This document shows positions 18,096 through 26,440 of a stretch of DNA of 64,000 bases, piece after piece. Each line of letters starts with the position of its first letter. The stretch's first letter is position 1. Origin of the DNA: Streptomyces sp. 11x1 (GTDB taxonomy: Bacteria > Actinomycetota > Actinomycetes > Streptomycetales > Streptomycetaceae); assembly GCF_032598905.1 (NCBI RefSeq), contig NZ_CP122458.1, positions 6,163,001 through 6,227,000 of the forward strand. The letters are read 5' to 3'. Both the position numbers and the translations under genes were made by a program. The notes beneath the pieces are model-generated. The model saw only the letters and a program-made list of their open reading frames with translations, did not search any database and was not told the DNA's origin.

Positions 18096-19099
18096 GGCTA
18101 AAGCACCGGCTATCAGTTTCAGAGGGCGTTCAGGGAGGAGGGTCGCGCGTTGGCGACGTTCTCTGATCGGGGACAGGCTCGCCCTGTCTCTCAGAGGGGA
18201 GCAGAGATCTTCCCATTCCGGACTCCGCCTCTCCTGATCACCCGATCAGGAGAGGCGGAAAACATCCAGGGAGAAAAGATCAAATAGAGGTGTAGAAGCT
18301 CACGCGTCGGGCAATTCATCGAGGAGCCTGCGATGTGATATTGGTCATAGTATCTTCATTTTCGTGGCGCTCTATTTCGGTGAGTGGTAATCAATTCGGC
18401 TTGCGGTGAAGGGGTTTACCCAAGCAAGCATCGTCCTCGGGGCTGAGCACGCCGCATGCTCCGGGAGAGGGCCTCTGGGAGACCGGGCTGCCCGGTGGCG
18501 GGCCCGGGTGACTTGAACAAGGCAAACCTCCGCCATGGGCACAGCGACCGGTGGCCTGGGCGGAGTCGCCTCCGGCAACGGCCGAGCCGGGAACATCACG
18601 ACGATCACCGGCAGTCCTGGCGCAGTAGGCCGACCGACCCGCACCGGTCGACAGCCGGCAACATCTCGCCCGCGGCCGCTATCCCGCTCGGCCGGATACA
18701 GACCGGACCCACCGCAATCGCCCCGGGCGCTCCTCATTGGAGCGCTCACCGCCGGCCGGGTGCGCCAGGCCGCACCGCCCTTGACCCACCCGCCAAGCCA
18801 ACCCGCACGATGAGGAACGACATGCCCGAACGACGCGTCGGCATCGCTTGCCCGCCCGTTCCCGTCGGTCAGGTGTCTCGCCGGGTCTTCGGGCTGGAGC
18901 GGCCCAATCCCTGTCACCTTCAAGGCGCGACCGCCGGCGGCGTCCACCCCGCTTCTTCGCGTGTGACGCAGGACATATAAGGATTCTGTGAGTGCGGGTG
19001 CAACCTTCCACGGGTTTGCTGAGTCGCATCTGTGGAATCAACGGCCACATCCGCGGCCCCACAACGCGACGGCCACTCACCCCTTCGTACGAGGTGCAC
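18096..19099. other. Intergenic, no supported gene
   Basis: About 1 kb between the RHS remnant and the LAETG protein gene. It contains the perfect hairpin at 18224-18259 and a relatively AT-rich patch around 18270-18420. The open frames here (for example minus 18947-18372) show no domain or credible start context. The last 100 bp should hold the promoter of the surface protein gene. Nothing else is recognised. Confidence 0.5.
18224..18259. repeat. Perfect 16-bp hairpin
   Basis: TCCGCCTCTCCTGATC (18224-18239), a 4-base loop ACCC, and its exact complement (18244-18259). It lies upstream of the RHS remnant. There is no T-run on either side, so it is not a typical terminator. It could be a relic of a mobile element end or a structured leader. 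Confidence 0.7.
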
Positions 19100-20278
19100 A
19101 TGAAGCTTCGCCGCGCCATGGCCGTCGCAGCCGCCACGGCCGTCATAGCCCCGCTGGCCCTGCTGTCGGCTCCGGCAGCGTTCGCCACCGACACCCCGGG
19201 GACCACGGAGAACTCCTCCACCGGTACCTCCGGCGACACCGGTGACGCGGCCGGGACGGGAGACACGACCGGCACCGGAGGTGACTCGCCGGACAAGGAC
19301 ACGGACGCCGCCTCCGGCGACCAGGACACGTCGACCGATGACCAGGACGCCGCCACGGACGATGAGACGGCGGCCTCCGACGACGAGGCGTCCGCGTCGG
19401 ACGACCAGGACACCTCGACCGAGGACGACACCACGTCCGGTGAGGACGACACCACGTCGACCGAGGACGGGGACCCGTCCTCCGAGGACGACACCAAGCC
19501 GTCGGACGACGAGGGCGACGACGACGATGGCACCGGCCCCTCGGACGACGAGCCGTGGAACCCCTACGAGGACTGCGAGACCTTCGACCTGGACGACAAG
19601 CTCACGGCCTCCATCTCCGGGCTGCCGAACCAGATCGTCGCGGGCTCCGGCTGGCACGAGTTCGATTTCGTGATCAGGAACGACTCGGACAAGGACCTGA
19701 AGAAGGTCTGGGTCCAGGCCTTCACGGAGTACGGGGACGACACCAACGACGACAGCTCGCTCCTCTTCGACCTCGCCGAGCTCCAGTACAAGCTGGACGG
19801 CAAATGGACCGGCGACTACCAGGAAGGCTTCGAGGACGAGGACGGCAAGATCGCCTTCACGGGTACGTTCGTCGCCGTCCTGGACTCCCTGGAGAAGAAC
19901 TCCACCGCCACCCTGGACCTCCGCGTGCGGGTGGACGAGGAGGCTCCGGCGGGTTCGTCGTTCGCGCTGAGCCAGGCCGTGTACGCGGGTGAGGAGTCCG
20001 CCTGCTACGGCAACGGCGACTTCTACGAGTTCACCGTGCTCGCCGCCGGCGACGAGCCGGGCGACGACGTCGAGGACGCCGAACCGAACGGCGAGAAGCC
20101 CGACGTCACCGAGGGCGTGAAGCCGCAGGGCGGCGCCAAGGAGATCACCGGCAACCTCGCCGAGACCGGCTCCAGCTCCGCGCTTCCCATGATCGGGATC
20201 GCCGGCGGCGTGGCCGTCGCCGCCGGTGCCGGCGCGATGTTCGTCGTACGCCGCAAGAAGGCCGGGGCCCAGGCGTAG
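19100..20278 (+). CDS. LAETG sortase-anchored surface protein
   Basis: A 392-residue secreted cell-wall protein. The signal peptide (MKLRRAMAVAAATAVIAPLA, ending near AFA) is followed by about 120 residues made almost wholly of Asp, Ser, Thr and Gly. A folded domain (about 150-320, with PWNPYEDCETFDLDDKLTASISGL) is next, then an acidic linker. The C-terminus has LAETG, a hydrophobic helix and RRKKAGAQA. LAETG is the class E sortase signal of Streptomyces. I chose ATG 19100 because the signal peptide starts there. The function of the domain is unknown. A two-Cys pair (C in YEDCETF and ESACYGNG) could form a disulfide. Confidence 0.85.
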   Translation: MKLRRAMAVAAATAVIAPLALLSAPAAFATDTPGTTENSSTGTSGDTGDAAGTGDTTGTGGDSPDKDTDAASGDQDTSTDDQDAATDDETAASDDEASASDDQDTSTEDDTTSGEDDTTSTEDGDPSSEDDTKPSDDEGDDDDGTGPSDDEPWNPYEDCETFDLDDKLTASISGLPNQIVAGSGWHEFDFVIRNDSDKDLKKVWVQAFTEYGDDTNDDSSLLFDLAELQYKLDGKWTGDYQEGFEDEDGKIAFTGTFVAVLDSLEKNSTATLDLRVRVDEEAPAGSSFALSQAVYAGEESACYGNGDFYEFTVLAAGDEPGDDVEDAEPNGEKPDVTEGVKPQGGAKEITGNLAETGSSSALPMIGIAGGVAVAAGAGAMFVVRRKKAGAQA

Positions 20279-20305
20279 GGCGAGAGCGGTTCCGTACGGG
20301 ACACG

Positions 20306-20347
20306 GAAGAGGGGCCCGCGCCCGCAGGAGGGCGCAGGCCCCTCTTC
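20306..20347 (+). terminator. Terminator of LAETG protein gene
   Basis: GAAGAGGGGCC (20306-20316) pairs with GGCCCCTCTTC (20337-20347), with inner CGCGCCC/GGGCGC pairing. It begins 28 bp after the stop codon. Confidence 0.8.
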
Positions 20348-20437
20348 TATGGCATGCGGCTTCGCCGAGGCCATAGGCGGCACGCTCAGTGGATCGGGTT
20401 CTGGCGCGGCTGCACCGCCACCTTGCCAGCCCTTCAC

Positions 20438-20524
20438 GGGGAACGATCTTCCGACGCACGGGAAACGATCTCCAACGGGGGTGCTCCGCCACACATCAGC
20501 CCCACTCGTGAACACCCCACGCAC
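20438..20524 (+). repeat. Paired 22-bp repeat plus shared box, copy A
   Basis: GGGGAACGATCTTC at 20438-20451 and the variant GGGAAACGATCTCC at 20460-20473 are spaced exactly 22 bp. The box CACTCGTGAACACCCCAC starts at 20503 and ends in GCAC at 20524. The same arrangement in the same orientation is at 26309-26394. The two copies bracket the RHS/IS/toxin segment. Confidence 0.75.
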
Positions 20525-20558
20525 GACTGTTCTTGAGTTAGCTCAGGTTCAGTTGACG

Positions 20559-20592
20559 AGATCCCGGCGATCATGATGATCGCGCGGGATCT
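20559..20592. repeat. Hairpin near transposase fragment 3' end
   Basis: AGATCCCG (20559-20566) plus GCGATCA (20567-20573), a TGA loop, then TGATCGC, one bulged base and CGGGATCT (20585-20592). It lies downstream of the minus-strand transposase fragment and could be a terminator or part of an element end. Confidence 0.6.
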
Positions 20593-20748
20593 TCGTCGTT
20601 TCCGGGGTCTGTTCGATGGTGTTCGGGGTGATGGACGTCGGTGGTCCACGGCTTTGGTGGTGTCGCTGTCCGGTCGCGTCTTCTTGAGCGCATGACGGCC
20701 AGCCCCATGGAGTCGGGGCTGGCCGTGGTCGTGTGTGGTTCTTCTGGT

Positions 20749-21921
20749 TCAGATGTCTGTGGTGTGTGGCGGTGGCCGTGCGGTCTGTGTCGTCGGTTCC
20801 GCCTCTGGCCGAGCCGGTGGCTGGGGGACGGTGTCGGCGTAGTCGGCGTCGGTGAGGTGGGTGCCGGTGCGCTGGTAGAGCCAGGTTTCGAGGATGTCGA
20901 GGTTCCCGGCGGTGACCATGAGGGCGACGAGGAGAGTCTGGGCGACCTGGCCTCGTGCCGCACGGTGTTTCGGGTTGCCGATGTAGAGTTCGTCGCTCTT
21001 GAGGCGTCCGTGGATCCCCTCGTTGTGGGACCGGATGGGTTTGTAGACGGCGATCCAGTCGTCGGACAAGTAGTGGCTGTCCTGCCGGAACTTGGCGGTC
21101 CTGAGGTCGCCGGAGGCGTCTGCGGGCACGGTGATGCCGGATTTGCCGCAGACGGCGGGCAGTTCGTCCGCTGGCGGGTGGGTGAGCCATTCGTTCTGGG
21201 GCAGTTGGATGGTCGGCCGGGCTGCCGGATGGGCTGCGCGTCTGCGACTGTCGGTAAAATCGATCACCGCAGTGGGCGGGCCCGGAATACGGGGTGCGCG
21301 GGGGCGGAGTCGGTCACGGCGGGCGCAGTTCACCGACGGGGATGGTCCAGCGGCCGGGCACTGCAGGCGGATGGCGCCGCGGGCGTCGGGACCTTGTTTG
21401 GTTTTGAGAAAGTACGGTCCCCGAGCGGCGATGTACTCGGTGAGCTGCTGGTTGTCCCGGATCTCGCGTACGGCTTTGTCGTCCAGGCCCTGGGTGGCAT
21501 GGGCCAGTGTGGTGGGTGTGCAGGGGCAGGCGAGGGAGCCGTCGATGAGCAGGGCGCCCTGCCAGCTGCCCTGCTCGCCACGGTCGTTGACCTTGTAGTC
21601 CAGGGCGAGGCGGTAGCCGAGGCGGCGTACGGGGATCTGGAAGTTCTCGGGAGCGCATCCGGTGTATGCGCGGTCGGCCGCGCAGGTGCCCACCGGCAAG
21701 CTGAGCGGGGCGAGTTCCTCCAGGGCGAGGACGGCGTTGCGGCCGGTGCGGACGGTGGGGGTGTCCAGGATCAGGCCGACGCACATCTGGGGGTAGGCGG
21801 TCGGCTTGCCTGCGGGCTTGCCGGGGCGGCGGCGATGGGCAGCGACGGCGAACGTGGCGCTGTAGCCGAAGGTGCCTTCGTCGGAGCCCCCGCTGAAGTG
21901 CCAGCCCGCGGTGATCTCCAC
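20749..21921 (-). pseudogene. Transposase-like C-terminal fragment
   Basis: 390 codons with EITAGWHFSGGSDEGTFGYS, ATFAVAAHRRRPGKPAGKPT, CAADRAYTGCAPENFQIPVR and NEGIHGRLKSDELYIGNPKH. It reads like the catalytic C-terminal two thirds of a DDE-type transposase family common in Streptomyces (family recalled, not searched). It begins abruptly without a start or N-terminal domain. The DNA immediately upstream (21930 onward on the plus strand) is RHS coding sequence, so a recombination joined the two. The matching N-terminal part may be the fragment at 9030-9410. Probably not expressed as an active enzyme. Confidence 0.6.
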
Positions 21922-21939
21922 CGAGGCGGTCTGGGACCG

Positions 21940-24232
21940 TTCGCTGGCGTGGCGGGCCTACGACGCCGCCGACCACGTCACCAAGGTGACCTATCCGGCC
22001 GCGGGCGGTCTCGCTGCGGAGACGGTGACCACCACCTACGACACCTATGGCCGACCGGACCGCTTGACCAGCACCCTCGGCACGGCCGTCTACATCGACG
22101 ACACCGCCTACGACTCCTACGACCGCCTCACCGGGCGCACCTACGGCGCCGATTTCGACGGCAACGGCATCAACGCCCAACGCACCTACAGCTACGACGA
22201 CAGCAACGGCACCCGCCGGCTCACCTCCATCGCGACGACCACCAACGTCAACGAACTGATCACCGAGAAGCAGAAGGACACCTACACCTACGACCTGGCC
22301 GGCCGGATCACCGAACTGCGTGAGGAGGCCACCGGCCAGACCGCCCAGTCGCAGTGCTTCCGCTACGACGACCAGAGCCGCCTGACCCGCGCCTTCACCC
22401 ACACCACGGCTGGCATCTGCGCGAACACAGCACAGACCACCACCAACAACCAGGGCACTGCCCCTTACCAGACCGCCTACACCTACGACCGCATGGGCAA
22501 CCTGCAGTCGGTCACCGACACCGACTCCGCCGGCACCGCCGCCCTGCGCGACTACCTCTACCCCGGCTACGACGACGCCGGCACCTGGACCACCGCCAAC
22601 GCCAACTGGCCCCACGGCGTCCGCAAGATCCTCCACAAGACCGGCAGCACCACCACCCGCACGGACACCGTCACCTACGACGACGACGGCACGATGCTCA
22701 AGCGCATCGAACAGCCCGCCACCGGCACGGCAACGACCGTCGAGTACACCTGGACCAAACTGGCCCAACTGGCCACGGTCAAGACCACCAAGGCCAGCGG
22801 CAGCGAACTGACCCGCTACGCCTACGACGCCGACGGCAACCTCCTCGTCCGCACCACCCCCAGCGAAACCATCGCCTCACTCGCTGGCACCGAACTGCGC
22901 ACCGACGGCACCAACGTCACCGCGACACGCCACTACACCAGCGGCACCGCCACCGTCGCCATGCGCACCACCGAAGGCACCACCGCCACCAACGGCAAAC
23001 TCACCTACCTGATGGGCGACACCCAGGCCTCCACCCAGATCGCCGTCGACGCCACCACCGGCACCTCCACCCGCCGCCGCTACACCCCCTTCGGCGACGA
23101 ACGCAGCGGCACCCTGCCCACCGGCACCGACAACGGCTTCCTCGGCAAGACCGAAGACACCAGCACCGGACTGTCCCTGCTCGGCGCCCGCGCCTACGAC
23201 CCCAACCTGGGCCGGTTCCTGAGCCCGGACCCGCTCAGCAGCCCGTACAAACCGCAGAACCTCTCCTCCTACAGCTACTCCTACAACAACCCGGTCAACC
23301 TTATGGACCCGACCGGCCTGGAGAACTGCTACCCGTTCGACTGCGCCGGAGAAGTGACCGACTTCGACGAACCCAAGCCCCCCACCGATCCGCCGGTGGT
23401 CACGGACCTGGGAGACGGGACGGCGCCGAGCGCTCCGACGGACCTGGTCAACAACTACCTGGGAGACGACCAGGACGCACCGACCGTCGGGCAGATGCAG
23501 GCCGCCGGAACCTACATGCCGCACGTCAGCCCCGAGCTGAACTACGAACTCTACTTCCGCGAGCGCTGCGGTAGAGACGGCATGGGCACCGACATGACGT
23601 GCGCGAACTTCCGCAAGCACTACGACAACTGGGCGCACGTCAAGAGCATCGACGCGGACTCCTGCCCGATATGCGGGAACATAGGATTCCTCGCCATCGT
23701 CGAGTACGCACTCGGACGCGGCGGCAAACTCGGAAGGCCATGCCCGCCGAACAGCTTCCTCCCTGAAGCCGGTGTCCGTATGGCCGACGGGTCCGTCAAG
23801 GAAATCGGTGACATCGAGGTCGGGGACAAAGTCCTCGCCACCGACCCGGAAACAGGGAAGACCGAAGCCCGCACCGTACTCGCCACCATCATCACCATGG
23901 AAGACAAAGACTTCACCGGCCTCACGGTGAAGACCAGCGACGGCGACGCAGAGATCATCGCAACCGACCACCACCCGTTCTGGTCACCCTCCGCTGACAC
24001 ATGGATCGACGCAGGGGACATCGAGCAAGGCATGACCCTGCGCACAGACACCGGAACCACCGTGACGGTGAACGCGGTCCGGTCATTCCAAGATCAGGCG
24101 GAAACCCGCAACCTCACGGTCGACGGCATCCACACGTACTATGTGCTGGCGGGGGCGACTCCGATCCTGGTGCACAACATTACTCAGGTTGAACTCGTAG
24201 TGTCTGCCCGAGTGATCACCAAGGTTCGATGA
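21940..24232 (+). pseudogene. RHS core plus Hint domain, both ends broken
   Basis: The C-terminal part of an RHS/YD-repeat polymorphic toxin. YD repeats run from about 21950 (YDAADHVTKVTYP) to 23080. The RHS core signature is YTPFGDERSGT ... LLGARAYDPNLGRFLSPDPL and NNPVNLMDPTGL. A linker follows, then a Hint autoprocessing domain (about 23740-24180) with CPPNSFLPEAGVRMADGSVK, IGDIEVGDKVLATDPETG, ATDHHPFWSPS and the terminal YYVLAGATPILVHN. The N-terminus is missing, replaced by a reverse-strand transposase fragment. The frame enters the IS630 end after VHNI and stops at 24232. Without the insertion it continues into the toxin module at 25353-25655. The nominal ATG at 21872 lies inside the antisense transposase and is unlikely to be used. 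Confidence 0.88.
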
Positions 24233-25351
24233 TCAGGCCGGTCCCGGCGAGGCAGCCGTCGATCAGGTGGGGTCTGAACTGGATCTTCTTCAGCTTGCGT
24301 TTGACGATGCGGACGAGGCCGCTGAGGTCGGTGGCGACGAAGTTGGCGATGGCGCGTTTGAGGAGTGACCACACGCCTTCGGCGGGGTTCAACTCCGGTG
24401 CGTAGGACGGCATCTGGAAGATCCGTAACCAGTCCGCGTGTTCCTCGGCGAAGGCGGCGAGTTCCTTGGCGAGGTGGACGTTGAGGTTGTCTCAGCACCA
24501 CACCAGTGGGGCGCCCAGCTGCTGGTGGGCGGCGATGATCAGGTCGCGGTACTCGTGCCAGGCGAACGTCTTCGGCTCGCCCCTGCGGCCGTGGTAGACG
24601 TGCAGCCGGTAGAAGAAGTGCGGGCGGTTTCCTGGCCGGTAGCAGACGGCGCCGGCGATGTTGACCCGGCCGTTTCCCCGACCTCGCACCCGCACCACCG
24701 GACGTGCTCCGCGCGGTGCCCAGGTGCGGCCTTTCGGCGGCCTCAGCCCCTGGCCCGCTTCGTCCTCGAAGCAGATGTAGGCGCCCAGGTCCGCCGCTGT
24801 CCTTTTAACCGCGGCCACACCTCGTCCTTCCACATCTCGATGGCCGCCTCGTCGCGCTCGATCGCGTGGCGCACCGGGACCTGGCAGGACCAGCCGTGCC
24901 GTTTCAGCAGTTTGGCCACCCCCTGGATCGTGTAGCCCTTGTGGAACAACCTGCCGATCAGCGTCTTGATCCGGCCCAGCGTCCACCGCTGGTCATCGGT
25001 GAAGCCGTGGGCCAGCGGCCCACGCTTCAGCTCCGCCTCCAGCCGGTCCCACTCCCGCACCGACAGCCGCTCCCGCGACACCGGCCCCTTCGACTCCAGC
25101 GCCGCGCCCCCGCCCTCGCGCCACACCTTGCGCCACCGCCGCACCGTCCGCTCCGTGACCCGCAGATCGGCCGCGATCACCCTGGCCTCATCACCGCGCT
25201 CGAACCGCTCGGCCGCCTCCAGCCTCAGCTGTTCCCGCTTCTCCTGCTCGGCGGGCGTATAGCCGCCCCTCTGTGCGTACCGCATGATCCCGTCGTACCG
25301 CAGGGATCATGAACCGTCACGACCCCGCAGGCTCTACGAGTTCAACCTGAG
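24183..25351 (-). mobile_element. IS630-family insertion sequence
   Basis: A 1169-bp element with perfect 18-bp inverted ends: CTCAGGTTGAACTCGTAG at 24183-24200 and its complement at 25334-25351. Both ends are flanked by TA (24181-24182 and 25352-25353), the target duplication typical of IS630/Tc1-type transposition. It carries one defective transposase gene on the minus strand. It is inserted in the RHS toxin gene between the Hint domain and the toxin module. Confidence 0.95.
24213..25285 (-). pseudogene. IS630-family transposase, frameshift and nonsense
   Basis: Three frame segments make one transposase. The N-terminal helix-turn-helix region (25285 to about 24800) has ARVIAADLRVTERTVRRWRK and RHGWSCQVPVRHAIERDEA. 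After a shift near 24808 the DDE core reads VKRTAADLGAYICFEDEAGQGL. A TGA at 24492-24494, where the family has Trp, interrupts WC-DNLNVHLAKEL, after which it continues to MPSYAPELNPAEGVWSLLKRA. The catalytic acids (FEDE, DNLN, NPAEG) are all present. The shift lies where one base seems missing between DEVWP and AVKRT, so decay rather than programmed frameshifting is favoured. It should not be able to move itself. Confidence 0.88.
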
Positions 25352-25352
25352 T

Positions 25353-25655
25353 AGTTGCCCTCCAGGAATTCTGGATCAGACCTTCCAGTCGGCCAGAACC
25401 CCAGCAAAGCTTGAACATGTAATCGACCCGGAGAAGCATGGATTCTCTGACCTGGTCGGGCGTTCTGGCGGCCGCGAGCAAGCTATGCGGCGAATCGTGG
25501 ACAGCCTTGGTGACGTAGATGACTGGCCGCAATCTGGGAGATTCAAGGTTGATCGTGTCATCGATGGTGAAAACGTAACAATCCGAGGGGCTGTGGTTAA
25601 TGGGGTGCCAAGAATTGGGGCGGCGTTTATCCCCGAGAAGTTCCCAGGATCGTAA
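25353..25655 (+). pseudogene. Polymorphic toxin C-terminal module, detached
   Basis: 100 codons in the frame that continues the Hint domain once the IS630 element and one TA are removed: ...VHN-ISCPPGILDQTFQSARTPAKL. The module has LEHVIDPEKHGFSDLVGRSG, REQAMRRIVDSL, then VTIRGAVVNGVPRIGAAFIP before the stop. I cannot assign it to a named toxin fold. A short His-bearing helical part followed by a strand-rich RGAVV...RIG end would suit small nuclease toxins, but this is a guess. Base composition is clearly lower in G+C than the neighbours, as is common for exchangeable toxin tips. As it stands there is no start signal of its own, so it should be silent. Confidence 0.7.
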
Positions 25656-25680
25656 CGGGCGAGATTTTAGATGAGTTGGA

Positions 25681-26058
25681 GTGTGCGCGATGCCTATCCC
25701 TGTTGAGTCTCGCCCGCTGAATTCAGCGGAACGGGCAGTCGTGGAGTCCTTGCTGGCGGCTGATTTTCCAGGTTCCGCAGAACTCCGCCAGCAGCTGGAT
25801 AAAGTTGAGGTAGTGGCTCAATGGGGGGATGGATCTGTGAGTGCCGATTTTAAGGTATCTGGAGATTTCCCCATCGCTCCTATTCCCTCAGGAGTCGCAC
25901 CGGTGGAAGCTGTGGTAGTTGACGACTCCGGTGAACTCGTCGGCGAAATCCTTCTTTGGGTTCGGGCTGGCGTGCTATCCGGGCTCGAATATGCCTGGTA
26001 CGATGATGAATCACCTTCTTCTCTTCCTGGAGTGAACAGAATTATCGTCTCCAAGTAG
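25681..26058 (+). CDS. Candidate immunity protein for RHS toxin
   Basis: A 125-residue acidic cytosolic protein starting 25 bp after the toxin stop. Visible text: RPLNSAERAVVESLLAADFP, VEVVAQWGDGSVSADFKV, APVEAVVVDDSGELVGEI and YAWYDDESPSSLPG. It resembles small actinobacterial proteins that open with a helical LNSAERAVVE-like segment and end in a YDDE-P motif, often found beside toxins. GTG 25681 is the longest start. ATG 25690 (MPIPVESRP) is the likelier one. Position, size and lower G+C content fit an immunity gene that outlived its toxin. The function is inferred from context. Confidence 0.65.
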   Translation: MCAMPIPVESRPLNSAERAVVESLLAADFPGSAELRQQLDKVEVVAQWGDGSVSADFKVSGDFPIAPIPSGVAPVEAVVVDDSGELVGEILLWVRAGVLSGLEYAWYDDESPSSLPGVNRIIVSK

Positions 26059-26308
26059 CTTTTGGCAGTAGCCTTGATTCTTCAGGGGGTACGAGATGGG
26101 CGTGCGCTGAACTGCAGCGGCGAGTCACCTGGCACGGGTAGAAGGTGAGCGCGGTGGCGTCGTAGGCGTCCACCGTTGAGGTGCTCGGGCCGGGGTTGGG
26201 CCTCTCGGCGACGATCGCGCACGTATGCGGGAGATCGAGCAGGGCATGGGGTCGAATACCGAGCGCTGTTTCCTCGCACTCGGGGCACCGACTTCATGTG
26301 GGGCCGGT

Positions 26309-26394
26309 GGGGAACGATCTTCGAGGGCGTGGGGAACGATCTTCAAGGCCTTTTGTCAGTGCAGCTCATCAGCACTCGTGAACACCCCACGCAC
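26309..26394 (+). repeat. Paired 22-bp repeat plus shared box, copy B
   Basis: GGGGAACGATCTTC occurs at 26309-26322 and 26331-26344, spaced 22 bp. The box CACTCGTGAACACCCCAC runs from 26373 and ends in GCAC at 26394, preceded in both copies by CATCAG. Spacing and order equal those of copy A at 20438-20524, 5.87 kb away. Confidence 0.75.
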
Positions 26395-26398
26395 AGAT

Positions 26399-26432
26399 CA
26401 GAGCCCCAGTGGTGAAAACCACTGGGGCTCTG
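26399..26432 (-). terminator. Terminator with GAAA loop
   Basis: CAGAGCCCCAGTGGT and its exact complement form a 15-bp stem around GAAA. It sits 9 bp past the stop of the minus-strand gene at 26441 and can act in both directions. Confidence 0.85.
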
Positions 26433-26440
26433 ACGTGTTG

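Larger units (their letters stand above)
20279..20748. other. Intergenic with terminator, repeats and hairpin
   Basis: No gene is supported. It holds the terminator at 20306-20347, the repeat cluster at 20438-20524 that recurs at 26309-26394, a CTCAGGTT sequence at 20542-20549 that matches the outer bases of the IS630 end, and a hairpin at 20559-20592. The right end of the element that carried the transposase fragment at 20749-21921 probably lies in here. Confidence 0.55.
26059..26440. other. Intergenic, repeat copy B and terminator
   Basis: No gene is supported. The minus strand carries a short open stretch (about 26290-26090) with VDAYDATALTFYPCQ, possibly the tail of an eroded gene that I do not recognise. 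Repeat copy B (26309-26394) and a strong hairpin terminator (26399-26432) end the region. This looks like the outer border of the accessory block. Confidence 0.5.

Noticed and set aside
18372..18947. 191-codon minus-strand frame between RHS remnant and surface protein
   Set aside because: Composition and residues look like non-coding translation and no start context or family is seen.
20438..20524. CRISPR-like repeats at 20.4 kb and 26.3 kb
   Set aside because: The GGGGAAC and GTGAACACCCC text recalls type I-E repeats, but the units are 22 bp apart, the sequence after each box is also conserved, and no array or cas gene is present.
24800..24815. Programmed -1 frameshift at TTAAAAGG in the IS630 transposase
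   Set aside because: No proper slippery heptamer; a missing base between DEVWP and AVKRT explains it, and a further TGA lies downstream.
26125..26346. Small frames in the gap after the immunity gene
   Set aside because: No start signal or recognisable protein; treated as possible eroded sequence only.
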